A stretch of DNA of 64,000 nucleotides from G965220825 sp965220825. GTDB lineage: Bacteria > Pseudomonadota > Alphaproteobacteria > UBA828. Numbering within the stretch: position 1 is the stretch's first letter; the number at the start of each line of letters is the position of its first letter. Below are positions 7,252-16,527 of this stretch, piece by piece. The translations under genes were made by a program, and so were the position numbers. Below the pieces are notes generated by a model. It saw nothing but the letters and a program-made list of their open reading frames with translations, ran no database searches and was not told the origin of the DNA. The stretch lies in NCBI GenBank assembly GCA_965220825.1, contig OZ244839.1, positions 1,922,001 through 1,986,000 on the forward strand, in the 5' to 3' direction.

Positions 7252-10109
7252 GGCGCGTCCTCCCTGCCGCCGAGAGCATCTTCCACCAGCGCATACTGCT
7301 CGCCCTTGTGCAGGGCGACGAAGCCGGTGGCCGGCGAGGCGGCCTCGTCGCGCCCCGCATAGACGGGCCGGCGCCCACCCTCCAGAAGCGCTTCGATGCG
7401 CGGCGCCACAAAGCTCCAGGCGCCCATATTGTAGGGCTCCTCCTGGCACCATACGATTTCCGCATCGCCATATTTGGCGATCTCCACCGTCAGGCTGCGG
7501 CTGGGGAAGGGCGCGATCTGCTCGAGCCGTATCAGGGCCACGTCCCGCTGCCCGCGCTCGCGGCGGGCGGCCACGAGGTCGTAATAGACCTTTCCCGTGC
7601 ACAGCACGACGCGTCGCACGCCCTCGGGCGCGATCTCCGGATCGGTCTCGCCGATGACACGGTGGAACCGGGCGCCGCCGCCCATCTCGTCCAGCGTGGA
7701 AACGCACGCCTTGTGGCGCAGCAGAGACTTGGGAGACATCACGATGAGCGGCTTGCGGAAGTTCCGCACCATCTGGCGGCGCAGCACATGGAAATAGGAG
7801 GCGGGCGTGGTGCAGTTCACCACCTGCATGTTGCTCTCGGCGTAGAGCTGAAGATAGCGCTCGAGGCGGGCCGAGCTGTGCTCGGGCCCCTGGCCCTCGA
7901 AGCCGTGGGGCAGCAGCATCACGAGCCCCGACATGCGCAGCCACTTGCTCTCGGCGGAGCTGATGAACTGATCGATGATCACCTGCGCGCCATTGGCGAA
8001 GTCGCCGAACTGCGCCTCCCAGATGGCAAGCGCATTGGGATCCGCCGTGGAGTGGCCGTACTCGAAGCCGAGTACGCCGGCTTCCGACAGCAGGCTGTCC
8101 GCGAGCTCCAGGCGGGCTTGGTCGGGCCTGATATGGTTCAGGGGAACGTAGCGCTCCTCGGTATTCTGGTCGAAGAGGCCCGCATGGCGCTGGGAGAAGG
8201 TGCCGCGCGAGCAATCCTGGCCCGAGAGGCGGACGGGCCGGCCCTCGAGCAGCAGGGAGCCGAAAGCCAGGGCTTCCGCCGTCGCCCAGTCCACCGGCCC
8301 GCCGGCCTCGATGGTCTCGCGCTTGCGCTCCAGCAGGCGCTGGACGCGCGGATGGAGGGCGAAACTCTCCGGCACATGGGTCGCCGCACGGCCAATCTCG
8401 ATCAGAACGTCGCTCTCCACCGCCGTGTCGCCCGGCCGCTCCTCGCGGGGCGCGGCCTCCATGCCGGACCAGTCGCCCTCCAGCCAGTCCGCCTTGTTGG
8501 GGCGATAGCTCCGCGAGGCCTCCAGCTCGGTCTCCAAGCGCGCACGGAAATCCGTCTGCATGCGCTCGACATCCTCCGCCGACAGCACGCCCTCGGCTAC
8601 CAAGCGCTCGGTGTAGATATGGAGCGTGGTGGGCTTGTTCTGGATGGCGCGGCACATGATCGGCTGGGTGAAGGCGGGCTCGTCGCCTTCGTTATGGCCG
8701 TGGCGGCGGTAGCAGAAAATATCCACCACCGCGTCCTTCTTGAAGCGCTGGCGATATTCGACGGCGATCTCGCAGATGCGCGCCACGGCTTCCGGATCGT
8801 CGCCGTTCACATGGAAAATCGGCGCCTGGATGCTCTTCGCGACGTCGGAGGGATAGGGCGAGGTGCGGGCGTAACTCGGGCTCGTGGTGAAGCCGATCTG
8901 GTTGTTGATCACGATATGGACCGTCCCTCCGGTGCGGTAGCCGCGGAGGTCCGACAGCTCGAAGGTTTCGGAGCAGAGGCCCTGGCCGGCAAGCGCCGCG
9001 TCGCCATGGATCAGCACGCCCATGACCCGTGCGCGCTCATCGTCGCCGCGCATCGCCTGCTTGGCGCGGACCTTGCCGAGCACCACCGGGTTCACCGCCT
9101 CCAGGTGGGAGGGATTCGCGGTGAGAGAGAGGTGCATCGACCGGCCGCCGCCCAGATCGCGGTCCGACGACGCGCCGAGATGGTACTTCACGTCGCCCGA
9201 GCCCTGGACCATGTCTTCGAAGACGATGCCGCCCTGAAACTCGGAGAAGACCGCCGCATAGGACTTGCCCATCGTGCTCGTGAGCACGTTGAGCCGGCCC
9301 CGATGGGCCATGCCGATGACGATCTCCTCCACATCGAGCTGGGCCGCGCGCTCGATAATGGCCTCCAGCGCCGGGATCGCGCTCTCGGATCCTTCTAGAG
9401 AGAAGCGCTTGGCACCGGCATATTTCACGTCGAGGAAGCGCTCGAAGCCCTCGGCGGCGTCGAGCTGGCGGAGGATCGCCATCTTCTCGCCGCGCGAGAA
9501 GGAGTGGCGGTTGCGCTCCCCCTCCATCATCCGCTGGATCCAGGACTTACGATCCGGATTCTGGATGTGCATGAACTCGACGCCCACCGTGTCGCAATAG
9601 GTGCTGCGCAGCACGGCGAGAACCTCGCGGAGCGTCGCCCATTTGAGCCCGAGCACGCCGTCCACATAGATCGGGCGGTCGTAGTCCGTATCGAGAAAGC
9701 CGTAGCTCCGGGGGTCGAGTTCCGGGTGGTGCCGCTCGCCGTCGATGCCGAGGGGATCCAGATCGGCGATCAGATGGCCGCGGGCGCGGTAGGCGCGGAT
9801 CAGCATGAGCGCCCGGATGGAATCGAGAGTCTCCGCACGCACCGCCCCGTCGGAACCCGTGTCCGGGCGGGGCGACGGCAGCGGCGAATCGGCCGAGGCG
9901 GTGGGCGCGGCGGGCTCCGCCCGGGTCCCGGGCGTGGGTCCCGCGGGCGGCGGCGCGGCGCCCCCGGCTTCGTCCTCTCCCGCGAAGAGGCGGCGCCAGC
10001 TCGCATCGACGGAGGCCGGATCCCGCAGATAGAGAGCGTGCAACTGCTCGACGACGGCGGGGTCCACACTGCCGAGGAAGGAAGACGCTTCTTGCGGATC
10101 GCCGGTCAT
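7248..10109 (-). CDS. sucA: 2-oxoglutarate dehydrogenase E1, thiamine diphosphate dependent
   Basis: E1o decarboxylase of 953 residues, the usual length. The N-terminal E2-binding stretch contains YLRDPASVDASWRRLF. The core has IGMAHRGRLNVL (substrate-binding histidine region), the ThDP/Mg site around HGDAALAGQGL, and HGHNEGDEPAFTQP further on. It decarboxylates 2-oxoglutarate and succinylates the E2 lipoyl group. A Pro/Ala-rich linker of about 50 residues lies near residues 45-95. The gene starts 30 bases after sucD and overlaps sucB by four bases. Confidence 0.97.
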   Translation of the reverse strand: MTGDPQEASSFLGSVDPAVVEQLHALYLRDPASVDASWRRLFAGEDEAGGAAPPPAGPTPGTRAEPAAPTASADSPLPSPRPDTGSDGAVRAETLDSIRALMLIRAYRARGHLIADLDPLGIDGERHHPELDPRSYGFLDTDYDRPIYVDGVLGLKWATLREVLAVLRSTYCDTVGVEFMHIQNPDRKSWIQRMMEGERNRHSFSRGEKMAILRQLDAAEGFERFLDVKYAGAKRFSLEGSESAIPALEAIIERAAQLDVEEIVIGMAHRGRLNVLTSTMGKSYAAVFSEFQGGIVFEDMVQGSGDVKYHLGASSDRDLGGGRSMHLSLTANPSHLEAVNPVVLGKVRAKQAMRGDDERARVMGVLIHGDAALAGQGLCSETFELSDLRGYRTGGTVHIVINNQIGFTTSPSYARTSPYPSDVAKSIQAPIFHVNGDDPEAVARICEIAVEYRQRFKKDAVVDIFCYRRHGHNEGDEPAFTQPIMCRAIQNKPTTLHIYTERLVAEGVLSAEDVERMQTDFRARLETELEASRSYRPNKADWLEGDWSGMEAAPREERPGDTAVESDVLIEIGRAATHVPESFALHPRVQRLLERKRETIEAGGPVDWATAEALAFGSLLLEGRPVRLSGQDCSRGTFSQRHAGLFDQNTEERYVPLNHIRPDQARLELADSLLSEAGVLGFEYGHSTADPNALAIWEAQFGDFANGAQVIIDQFISSAESKWLRMSGLVMLLPHGFEGQGPEHSSARLERYLQLYAESNMQVVNCTTPASYFHVLRRQMVRNFRKPLIVMSPKSLLRHKACVSTLDEMGGGARFHRVIGETDPEIAPEGVRRVVLCTGKVYYDLVAARRERGQRDVALIRLEQIAPFPSRSLTVEIAKYGDAEIVWCQEEPYNMGAWSFVAPRIEALLEGGRRPVYAGRDEAASPATGFVALHKGEQYALVEDALGGREDAP

Positions 10110-10139
10110 TTCCCTGGACCCTTTCCTTGCGTTTCGCCC

Positions 10140-11018
10140 TCAGCCGTCGCGAAGCGCCTCGAGCACGGTGCTGCCGATGGCCGCGGGCGAGTCCGCCACC
10201 ACGATCCCGGCGCTTCGCATGGCCTCGATCTTGTCCTCCGCACCGCCTTTTCCGCCTGCGACGATGGCGCCCGCATGGCCCATGCGCCGGCCGGGCGGCG
10301 CCGTGCGGCCGGCGATAAAGCCCACGATGGGTTTGGTAATCTTCTCCGTGCGCACGAAATCCGCCGCGTTCTCCTCCGCGGTACCGCCGATTTCGCCGAT
10401 CATGACGATCGCCTCGGTCTCCGCATCGCCGGCGAAGAGCGCGAGGCAATCGATGAAGTCGGTACCGGAGACGGGATCCCCGCCGATCCCGATACAGGTC
10501 GACTGGCCGAGGCCCACGGCGCTGGTCTGCCCCACCGCCTCGTAGGTGAGCGTGCCGGAACGCGAGACCACGCCCACCTTGCCGCGGCGGTGGATATGGC
10601 CCGGCATGATGCCGATCTTGCATTCGTCCGGCGTGATGACACCCGGGCAGTTGGGCCCGATGAGCCGGGTCGCTGTGCCCGAAAGAGCGCGCTTCACCCG
10701 CACCATGTCGAGCACGGGGATGCCTTCCGTGATACAGACGACAAGCGCGATGCCGGTATCCACCGCCTCGAGGATGGCGTCCGCCGCGAAGGGTGCCGGC
10801 ACGTAGATGACGGACGCATCGGCCCCCGTCGCGGCCCGCGCCTCCGCCACCGTGTCGAAGACCGGCAGACCGAGATGGGTCGTCCCGCCCTTGCCGGGCG
10901 TCACGCCGCCCGCCATCTTCGTGCCATAGGCGATGGCCTGTTCCGAGTGGAAGCTGCCCTGCGCGCCGGTGAAGCCTTGGCAGATCACCCGGGTGCCGGC
11001 GTCCACGAGAACCGCCAT
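10140..11018 (-). CDS. sucD: Succinyl-CoA synthetase alpha subunit
   Basis: ADP/GDP-forming succinyl-CoA ligase alpha chain, 292 residues, which binds CoA and carries the phosphorylated histidine. The N-terminal CoA-binding Rossmann region reads VICQGFTGAQGSFHSEQA. The phospho-histidine motif is GHAGAIVAGGKGGAEDKI near residues 245-262. The start overlaps the sucC stop by one base (TGATG), so the subunits are co-translated. The subunit order sucC-sucD is as usual in alphaproteobacteria. Confidence 0.97.
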   Translation of the reverse strand: MAVLVDAGTRVICQGFTGAQGSFHSEQAIAYGTKMAGGVTPGKGGTTHLGLPVFDTVAEARAATGADASVIYVPAPFAADAILEAVDTGIALVVCITEGIPVLDMVRVKRALSGTATRLIGPNCPGVITPDECKIGIMPGHIHRRGKVGVVSRSGTLTYEAVGQTSAVGLGQSTCIGIGGDPVSGTDFIDCLALFAGDAETEAIVMIGEIGGTAEENAADFVRTEKITKPIVGFIAGRTAPPGRRMGHAGAIVAGGKGGAEDKIEAMRSAGIVVADSPAAIGSTVLEALRDG

Positions 11019-12187
11019 CAGGCGGCCTTCGCGACGGCGGCGAGCACCTTGGCCGCCGCGTCGTCCAGATCGTCCGCCGGGATCAGATCGAGCCCGGAAT
11101 CCGCCAGGATGGCCTTCCCCTTCTCCACATTGGTGCCTTCCAGCCGCACCACGAGCGGCAGGGCGAGGCCGACTTCCCGCGCGGCGGCGGCGATGCCCTC
11201 CGCGATGGTGTCGCAGCGCATGATGCCGCCGAAGATATTGACGAGAATCCCCCGCACATTGCCGTCCGACAGGATGATCTTGAAGGCTTCCGTCACCCGC
11301 TCGCGGCTTGCCCCGCCGCCCACGTCGAGAAAGTTCGCGGGCTCTCCGCCGTGCAGCTTGATGATGTCCATGGTGGCCATGGCGAGGCCCGCGCCGTTGA
11401 CCATGCAGCCGATGTTGCCGTCGAGCTTGACGTAGCTCAAGCCATGCTCGCCGGCGCGGCGCTCGGCGGGATCCTCCTCGTCCGGATCCCGGAGCGCGGC
11501 GATCTCCGCTTGGCGGTAGAGCGCGTTGTCGTCGAAGCTCATCTTGGCATCGAGCGCCAGCAGCGCGCCCGAGTCCGTCTCCACCAGGGGGTTTATCTCC
11601 ACCAGCGTCGCGTCCGTGCCCAGCATGGTTTCGAAGACGGCGCGGGCGAGTGCAGCACCCGCTTTCGCCGCATCGCCCGCAAGCTCGAGCCCATAGGCGA
11701 TCCGGCGTCCATGGAAGGGCCGGAAGCCCGTTGCCGGGTCCACGGCGAGGGAGACGATGGCTTCCGGGCTTTCGGCGGCGACAGCCTCGATATCGACACC
11801 GCCCCGGCGCGAAGCCATGAGCGCGACGCGCCCGCTTTCGCGGTCCAGCACGGCGCCGAGATAATATTCGTGGGCGATGGCGGCGCCCTCTTCCAGATAG
11901 ACTCTCTTCACCGCGCGCCCCGCCGGCCCGGTCTGGTGGGTGACCAGCACCTTGCCGAAAAGGGAACGCGCGGCATCCACCGCGGCCCGGCGGCTCTCGC
12001 AGACCTTCACACCGCCCGCCTTGCCCCGGCCGCCCGCGTGAATCTGCGCCTTCACCACCCAGACGGGGCCGTCGAGGCCCTCTGCCGCGGCCTCCACCTC
12101 AGCGGGCGAGAGGGCGGGTGCGCCGCGCGGCACCGGCACGCCGTAGCCTGCCAGCACCTGCTTCGCCTGATATTCGTGGATGTTCAC
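11018..12187 (-). CDS. sucC: Succinyl-CoA synthetase beta subunit
   Basis: Beta chain of succinyl-CoA ligase, 389 residues, with an ATP-grasp nucleotide-binding domain. The N-terminus NIHEYQAKQVLAGYGVP is canonical and fixes the start at a GTG (12187) that overlaps the mdh stop as GTGA. The grasp region shows VVKAQIHAGGRGKAGGVK, and the C-terminal domain includes NIFGGIMRCDTIAEGI, which binds succinate and CoA with SucD. A longer open frame upstream is mdh read out of frame. Confidence 0.97.
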   Translation of the reverse strand: MNIHEYQAKQVLAGYGVPVPRGAPALSPAEVEAAAEGLDGPVWVVKAQIHAGGRGKAGGVKVCESRRAAVDAARSLFGKVLVTHQTGPAGRAVKRVYLEEGAAIAHEYYLGAVLDRESGRVALMASRRGGVDIEAVAAESPEAIVSLAVDPATGFRPFHGRRIAYGLELAGDAAKAGAALARAVFETMLGTDATLVEINPLVETDSGALLALDAKMSFDDNALYRQAEIAALRDPDEEDPAERRAGEHGLSYVKLDGNIGCMVNGAGLAMATMDIIKLHGGEPANFLDVGGGASRERVTEAFKIILSDGNVRGILVNIFGGIMRCDTIAEGIAAAAREVGLALPLVVRLEGTNVEKGKAILADSGLDLIPADDLDDAAAKVLAAVAKAA

Positions 12188-13152
12188 GAGGCCGCGTCCG
12201 CTCCGGAGAGCGCGCCGACGGCCTCCACCAGCCCCCGCACGGCGTCCACGGAGCGCTGGAACGCCGCGCCCTCCTCCTCGTCCAGCGCGATCTCGACGAT
12301 ACGTTCGACCCCGCCGGCGCCGATCACCGCGGGCACGCCGACATAAAGGCCGGTGACGCCATACTCGCCATCGAGCCATGCGGCGCAGGGCAGCACGCGC
12401 TTCTTGTCCTTGAGGTAGGACTCCGCCATGGCGATGGCGGCGGAGGCGGGTGCGTAGAAGGCGGAGCCCGTCTTGAGAAGGCCCACGATCTCGGCCCCGC
12501 CGTCCCGGGTGCGCTGCACGATCTCGGCGAGCCGCTCGGCGGTGAGCCAGCCCATCTCCACCAGATCCGGGAGCGGGATGCCGGCGACGGTGGAGTAGCG
12601 CGGGAGCGGCACCATCGTGTCCCCATGGCCGCCCAGGACGAAGGCCGTTACGTCTTCGACCGAGACGCCCATTTCATCGGACAGAAAATGGCGGAAGCGG
12701 GCGGAATCGAGCACGCCCGCCATCCCCGCCACCTGCCGGTGCGGCAGTCCGGCTGCCTCCCGCAGGACATAGACCATGGCGTCCAGCGGGTTCGTGATAC
12801 AGATGACGAAGGCGTCCGGCGCATACGCCTTCAACCCCGCCCCGACCTGGTGCATCACGCCTGCGTTCACGGCGAGCAGGTCGTCGCGGCTCATGCCGGG
12901 CTTCCGGGGTACGCCCGCGGTGACGATCGCCACGTCCGCGCCGGCAATGGGGGCGTAGTCCTGGGTGCCGGCAAGGCGGGCGTCGAACCCTTCGACCGGG
13001 CCGCTCTGAGCGAGGTCCAGCGCCTTGCCCTCGGCAACGCCCTCCACCACGTCGAACAGCACGATGTCGCCGAGTTCCTTGAGGCCGCCGAGATGGGCGA
13101 GCGTGCCGCCGATATTGCCCGCGCCGATCAGCGCGATCTTGCTGCGAGCCAT
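12184..13152 (-). CDS. mdh: Malate dehydrogenase (LDH-like type)
   Basis: NAD-dependent malate dehydrogenase, 322 residues, which converts malate to oxaloacetate. The NAD-binding GAGNIGGTLA sits at residues 10-19, followed by DVVEGVAEGKALDL. The substrate loop is GVPRKPGMSRDDLL, ITNPLDAMVYVL precedes the substrate-binding DSARFR, and the catalytic histidine is in GGHGDTMVP. This LDH-like MDH is standard in alphaproteobacteria. ATG at 13152 gives the family-typical N-terminus MARSKIALIG. It heads the mdh-sucCDAB-lpdA run and is separated from the rest of the TCA block by a repeat and the barrel gene. Confidence 0.96.
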   Translation of the reverse strand: MARSKIALIGAGNIGGTLAHLGGLKELGDIVLFDVVEGVAEGKALDLAQSGPVEGFDARLAGTQDYAPIAGADVAIVTAGVPRKPGMSRDDLLAVNAGVMHQVGAGLKAYAPDAFVICITNPLDAMVYVLREAAGLPHRQVAGMAGVLDSARFRHFLSDEMGVSVEDVTAFVLGGHGDTMVPLPRYSTVAGIPLPDLVEMGWLTAERLAEIVQRTRDGGAEIVGLLKTGSAFYAPASAAIAMAESYLKDKKRVLPCAAWLDGEYGVTGLYVGVPAVIGAGGVERIVEIALDEEEGAAFQRSVDAVRGLVEAVGALSGADAAS

Positions 13153-13291
13153 GACGCCCCCTCCGATATCGCGGCGGGTTGTACCGTGCCGCATGCCGTT
13201 CATCAACTCGGTATCGGCGTCCACGGCCCGTGGGACGGCGGGGGGCGGCGAAGGCAAGGCCCGCGATGGACTCCCGTTCACCGTCGTTTTC

Positions 13292-13378
13292 GGTGCGCGG
13301 GTCTCCAGGCCCGCAACGCGCCGGAGGCCCGTCTCGGGCGATGGCAACAAAACATGCGGGCCTGGAGACCCCCGCACC
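13292..13378. repeat. Dispersed palindromic repeat, copy A
   Basis: Two 24-bp arms in inverted orientation (13292-13315 and 13355-13378) built on GGTGCGCGGGTCTCCAGG. They are separated by a 39-base spacer containing GGCCCGTCTC and GGCAACAAAACA. The right arm has one mismatch (CCCCGCACC for CCGCGCACC). It lies between mdh and the outer-membrane barrel gene. The same arms recur at five or more other places in this window. Confidence 0.9.
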
Positions 13379-13385
13379 CAAAACG

Positions 13386-13407
13386 GGCGGGCCGGGTGGC
13401 CCGCCCA
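13386..13407 (-). terminator. Hairpin after the barrel gene, terminator-like
   Basis: A perfect 9-bp stem (GGGCGGGCC / GGCCCGCCC) with a 4-base loop starts 17 bases beyond the stop of the minus-strand barrel gene. In the transcribed direction it is followed by GTTTTG. It would separate that gene from mdh. The short U-run makes this a probable, not certain, intrinsic terminator. Confidence 0.5.
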
Positions 13408-13423
13408 TCGGGAAGATAGCGCG

Positions 13424-15529
13424 TCAGTAGCGCAGCTGCAGGTCCAGCCCGATGCGGGTGTCGGGCTCTTCGCCTTCACTGTGTCCAGCCGTCAGGGCGG
13501 TGTCGAGGCCGCCCCAGGCAAAGCCGATGCCCGTCCGATAGTGCTGCGAATCCGACTCACCGCCCAACGCCATGTCGGCAAAGGGCGTCAGAAGCCCGCC
13601 CGCCACCGCGAAGCCATAGCCCGTGCGCGCCGTCAGCGAAAGCCGCTCCGGCGTGTCATCGTCGCGTGCCTCGTCGAACAGCCGTTCGCGCGCGAGCACG
13701 CCATCCTGCTGCTGCCCCCATGCGGGCCCTACCGCCAACGACATGCCCCGACCGCCGGACCCGGGCGCAAGACGCGCTTCCAGGCTCGCGCCCCATTCCG
13801 CCGTGTCCTCTTGGGAGTGCAGCGCCAGCCAGTGGCCGGACGCATCCAGGCCGAAGCGCCCGCCCGGCGCCCCCAGCCGCACACCGCCCGATACCTCCAT
13901 GCCGTTGCCCGCAACCCCGTCGCCGCCGTCCAGGCGAAGCGCCAGCGCACCGCGCGGACGAGCCAGCCAGTTCGAACCGGCGGCAAGCGCGAAGCCGTCA
14001 TGCGCCGCTTCCACGCCGGCACGAACACGCGAACTGCTCGCCTTCAAGCCGCCGAGCGACGGGGCCGAGGACGAATTGTCCGTCTCCACCTGCGCGAGGC
14101 TCGCACCCCCCAGTGCCGACAGGGCGAAACCGCCCATGCGCGCCACCGGCAGGCGACCGTTCACCGAAACCGCCCGAAGCGAGAGATCCGCCTTCTCCGT
14201 CGTGCCGCCGGACGCGCGAGTCTCCGCCTCGCCCGTGCCTGCGCCCACTACCAGACTCACGGCGCCGCCACCCGCCGTCTTCATCTGGAGATAGGGCCAG
14301 AGTGCCGTCAGCGACGTCTCGAGACGGCTACCGAGGCCGTAATCCACCTCGCTCTCGCCTTGAGACACCGCCACCCCGGCCATCAGCCCCTGGTTCAGCC
14401 GCCCGTCAACGCCCAGCCAGCCGGTCCATTGCTCGCCGTCCCAACTGTCGCCGCGCCTGCCGCCCTCGAAGGTGCGCCAGTCGCCCCGGCCCCAGATCGT
14501 CCAGGCCGGGCCACCCGACCCCATCCCGGACCCGTCCGAAGCCGCGGCCAGCGGCAGCGTGAACGCACTGCCGCGCAAGAGGGCCGACCCGCTCAGCGTC
14601 TGGCTCCGGGAGGCCGGCGTTTCGTCCCAGCGGTCGATCCGGTCCCACCGGTCGCCCTCTGCGGCCCGCAGCACAGGCGCGCCGCCGACCCGCCGGCCGG
14701 CCAGCGTCAATCCCTGCGCACCCGGCGCCGCATCGAAACGCTGCCCGATGGTGTCCACCGCGCCGGTGAGTGTCGCCTGCGCCACCGTTGCCAGCGAGTG
14801 CTTGAGAATCCGCTGCTCCGCCGCCTTATCCGCCGCCTTCGGCGCGGTCCTGAGAACGACCGTCTGGATGTGGTCGCCGTTCACGTCATCGCGGCCTCGC
14901 ACTGCAACTTCGATGTGGAAATCGTCGTCGCCCAGAACCTCTTGCAACGTACCGTCGAATGTGATGGTCTCTTGGTTTACAGTATAGGTGCGTGTATCAG
15001 TATCCAAGTTATCTGCATCTACATTGAGATAAAAGGATCCGTCGGAGGCCTCAAAAAAATGAAAATAAACATTGGATTTATATGACGCGCCTATATCGAC
15101 ACTCTTACCCCCGCCCCCGGTGAAGCTATCGGCTCCAGATACTGTAATATTCCAAACTCGCCACTGCGACCAACCGTATTCATTGCTCTCTGAAATGCGC
15201 CAATCGTTTTGATCACTATCGTCATAGTTCAGCCTGATCAGGTCGCTTGCAGGAACGCGAGAGTCAGTCCTACTCACATTCCCGAAAGCACTCTGCCTGA
15301 GATCCAGGCTTCCGTTGACGGTGATGGTGGAGTTCGTGCCGTCGTCGGAGAAGGTAAAGGTCAGGGTGCCCGCCCCAGCGGCCTGCGCACCTCCGACAAG
15401 CAAGGCCGCACCAAACAGCAGCGCCGCACCGGTTCCGGCCAAACGCCGCGCGGTCGCACGGAGGGCGCGAGCGCGGAAAAACTGGACAGATACGGCCATA
15501 GCCATGGCGGGAGGCCCCCCAATCCCCAA
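13424..15529 (-). CDS. Autotransporter-like outer-membrane beta-barrel protein
   Basis: A 701-residue secreted protein. After an Arg-rich n-region comes a hydrophobic signal (TGAALLFGAALLVGGAQA, about residues 33-50). Residues 53-240 form a Thr/Ser/Asp-rich beta passenger (starting TLTFTFSDDGTNSTITVNGS). A short helical linker around 250-300 resembles the plug helix of autotransporters. From about residue 340 to the end there are alternating amphipathic strands, with WTIWGRGDWRTFEG as first strand and DLQLRY with a terminal aromatic residue, as outer-membrane insertion needs. The 5' part around 14990-15110 is markedly AT-rich. The gene interrupts the sdh-mdh TCA block and is flanked by palindromic repeats. 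The start may also be the ATG eight or ten codons in. Function is unknown; an adhesin or surface protein is possible. Confidence 0.75.
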   Translation of the reverse strand: MGIGGPPAMAMAVSVQFFRARALRATARRLAGTGAALLFGAALLVGGAQAAGAGTLTFTFSDDGTNSTITVNGSLDLRQSAFGNVSRTDSRVPASDLIRLNYDDSDQNDWRISESNEYGWSQWRVWNITVSGADSFTGGGGKSVDIGASYKSNVYFHFFEASDGSFYLNVDADNLDTDTRTYTVNQETITFDGTLQEVLGDDDFHIEVAVRGRDDVNGDHIQTVVLRTAPKAADKAAEQRILKHSLATVAQATLTGAVDTIGQRFDAAPGAQGLTLAGRRVGGAPVLRAAEGDRWDRIDRWDETPASRSQTLSGSALLRGSAFTLPLAAASDGSGMGSGGPAWTIWGRGDWRTFEGGRRGDSWDGEQWTGWLGVDGRLNQGLMAGVAVSQGESEVDYGLGSRLETSLTALWPYLQMKTAGGGAVSLVVGAGTGEAETRASGGTTEKADLSLRAVSVNGRLPVARMGGFALSALGGASLAQVETDNSSSAPSLGGLKASSSRVRAGVEAAHDGFALAAGSNWLARPRGALALRLDGGDGVAGNGMEVSGGVRLGAPGGRFGLDASGHWLALHSQEDTAEWGASLEARLAPGSGGRGMSLAVGPAWGQQQDGVLARERLFDEARDDDTPERLSLTARTGYGFAVAGGLLTPFADMALGGESDSQHYRTGIGFAWGGLDTALTAGHSEGEEPDTRIGLDLQLRY

Positions 15530-15608
15530 ATCACGTCATTGGCCGGACCGTAGCAGCGGCTGGAACAAGCTTCAATACCGCTGAAACAGACCCGCCGCCC
15601 TCGTTCTC

Positions 15609-15727
15609 GGTGCGCGGGTCTCCAGGCCCGCAACGAGCCGGAGGCCCGTCACCGGCGGTGGCAACAAAAACATGCGGGCCGGGAGACCCGCGCACCTAAA
15701 ACAAGCGGGTTCGGAGGCCCGCGCACC
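15609..15727. repeat. Dispersed palindromic repeat, copy B, with an extra half-arm
   Basis: The left arm (15609-15632) is identical to that of copy A. The right arm lies at 15673-15696 with one change, and a third, diverged right arm lies at 15705-15727. The spacer again contains GGAGGCCCGTC and GGCAACAAAAACA. It lies between sdhB and the barrel gene, so the barrel gene has one copy of this repeat on each side. Confidence 0.9.
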
Positions 15728-15734
15728 AAAATCT

Positions 15735-16514
15735 TCAGCGCCGGGCGATCATCATCTTTTTGATTTCGGCGATGGCCTTGGCCGGGTTCAGGTTCTTGGG
15801 GCAGGTGCGGGTGCAGTTCATGATGGTGTGGCAGCGGTAGAGGCGGTACGGATCCTCCAGTTCGTCGAGCCGCTCGCCCGCGGCCTCGTCCCGGCTGTCC
15901 ACCAGCCAGCGATAGGCCTGGAGCAGGATCGCGGGGCCCAGATAGCGGTCGCCGTTCCACCAGTAGCTGGGGCACGCGGTGGAGCAGCAGGCGCAGAGGA
16001 TGCACTCGTAGAGCCCGTCGAGCCGCGCACGCTCCGCCTCGCTCTGAAGCCGCTCGCGGGAGCCGGGCGCGGGCGTCGCCGTTTTCAGCCAGGGTTCGAT
16101 GGCGGCATATTGGGCGTAGAACGCGGTCATGTCCGGGACCAGATCCTTGATCACGGGCATGTGCGGCAGAGGATAGATACGCACCTCGCCGCGCACCTCG
16201 TCCATGGGCTTGAGACAGGCGAGCGTGTTGGTCCCGTCGATGTTCATGGCGCAGGAGCCGCAGACGCCTTCGCGGCAGCTCCGGCGGAAGGTGAGCGTCG
16301 CGTCGACCTCGTTCTTGATCTTGATGAGGGCGTCCAGGACCATGGGGCCGCAGGCCTCCACATCGAGATCGTAGCTGTCCGTGCGCGGGTTCTCGCCCGA
16401 ATCCGGATCGTAGCGGTAGATGCGGAGCCGCCGGGTGCGGCCCGCGACCGCCGACGCGGGGAAGTGCCGGCCTTTGCGCACCTTCGAGTTGCGGGGAAGC
16501 GTTAGCTGGGCCAC
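15735..16514 (-). CDS. sdhB: Succinate dehydrogenase iron-sulfur subunit
   Basis: Iron-sulfur subunit of complex II, 259 residues, linking the flavin to quinone. The [2Fe-2S] ligands are in CREGVCGSCAMNIDG, the [4Fe-4S] ligands in CILCACCSTACPSYWWN, and the [3Fe-4S] and proximal ligands in CHTIMNCTRTCPKNLNP. Trp residues of the quinone pocket are present in the PSYWWN segment. It starts 13 bases after sdhA and is the last gene of the sdhCDAB order. The stop at 15735 lies only eight bases from a repeat arm. Confidence 0.97.
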   Translation of the reverse strand: MAQLTLPRNSKVRKGRHFPASAVAGRTRRLRIYRYDPDSGENPRTDSYDLDVEACGPMVLDALIKIKNEVDATLTFRRSCREGVCGSCAMNIDGTNTLACLKPMDEVRGEVRIYPLPHMPVIKDLVPDMTAFYAQYAAIEPWLKTATPAPGSRERLQSEAERARLDGLYECILCACCSTACPSYWWNGDRYLGPAILLQAYRWLVDSRDEAAGERLDELEDPYRLYRCHTIMNCTRTCPKNLNPAKAIAEIKKMMIARR

Positions 16515-16527
16515 GGAAGCACCTCGC

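Noticed and set aside
4525..7362. A 945-codon plus-strand frame
   Set aside because: Antisense to lpdA and sucB; composition is that of a shadow frame.
7252..8655. Upstream extension of the sucB frame
   Set aside because: It is sucA read out of frame; the lipoyl domain starts properly at 7251.
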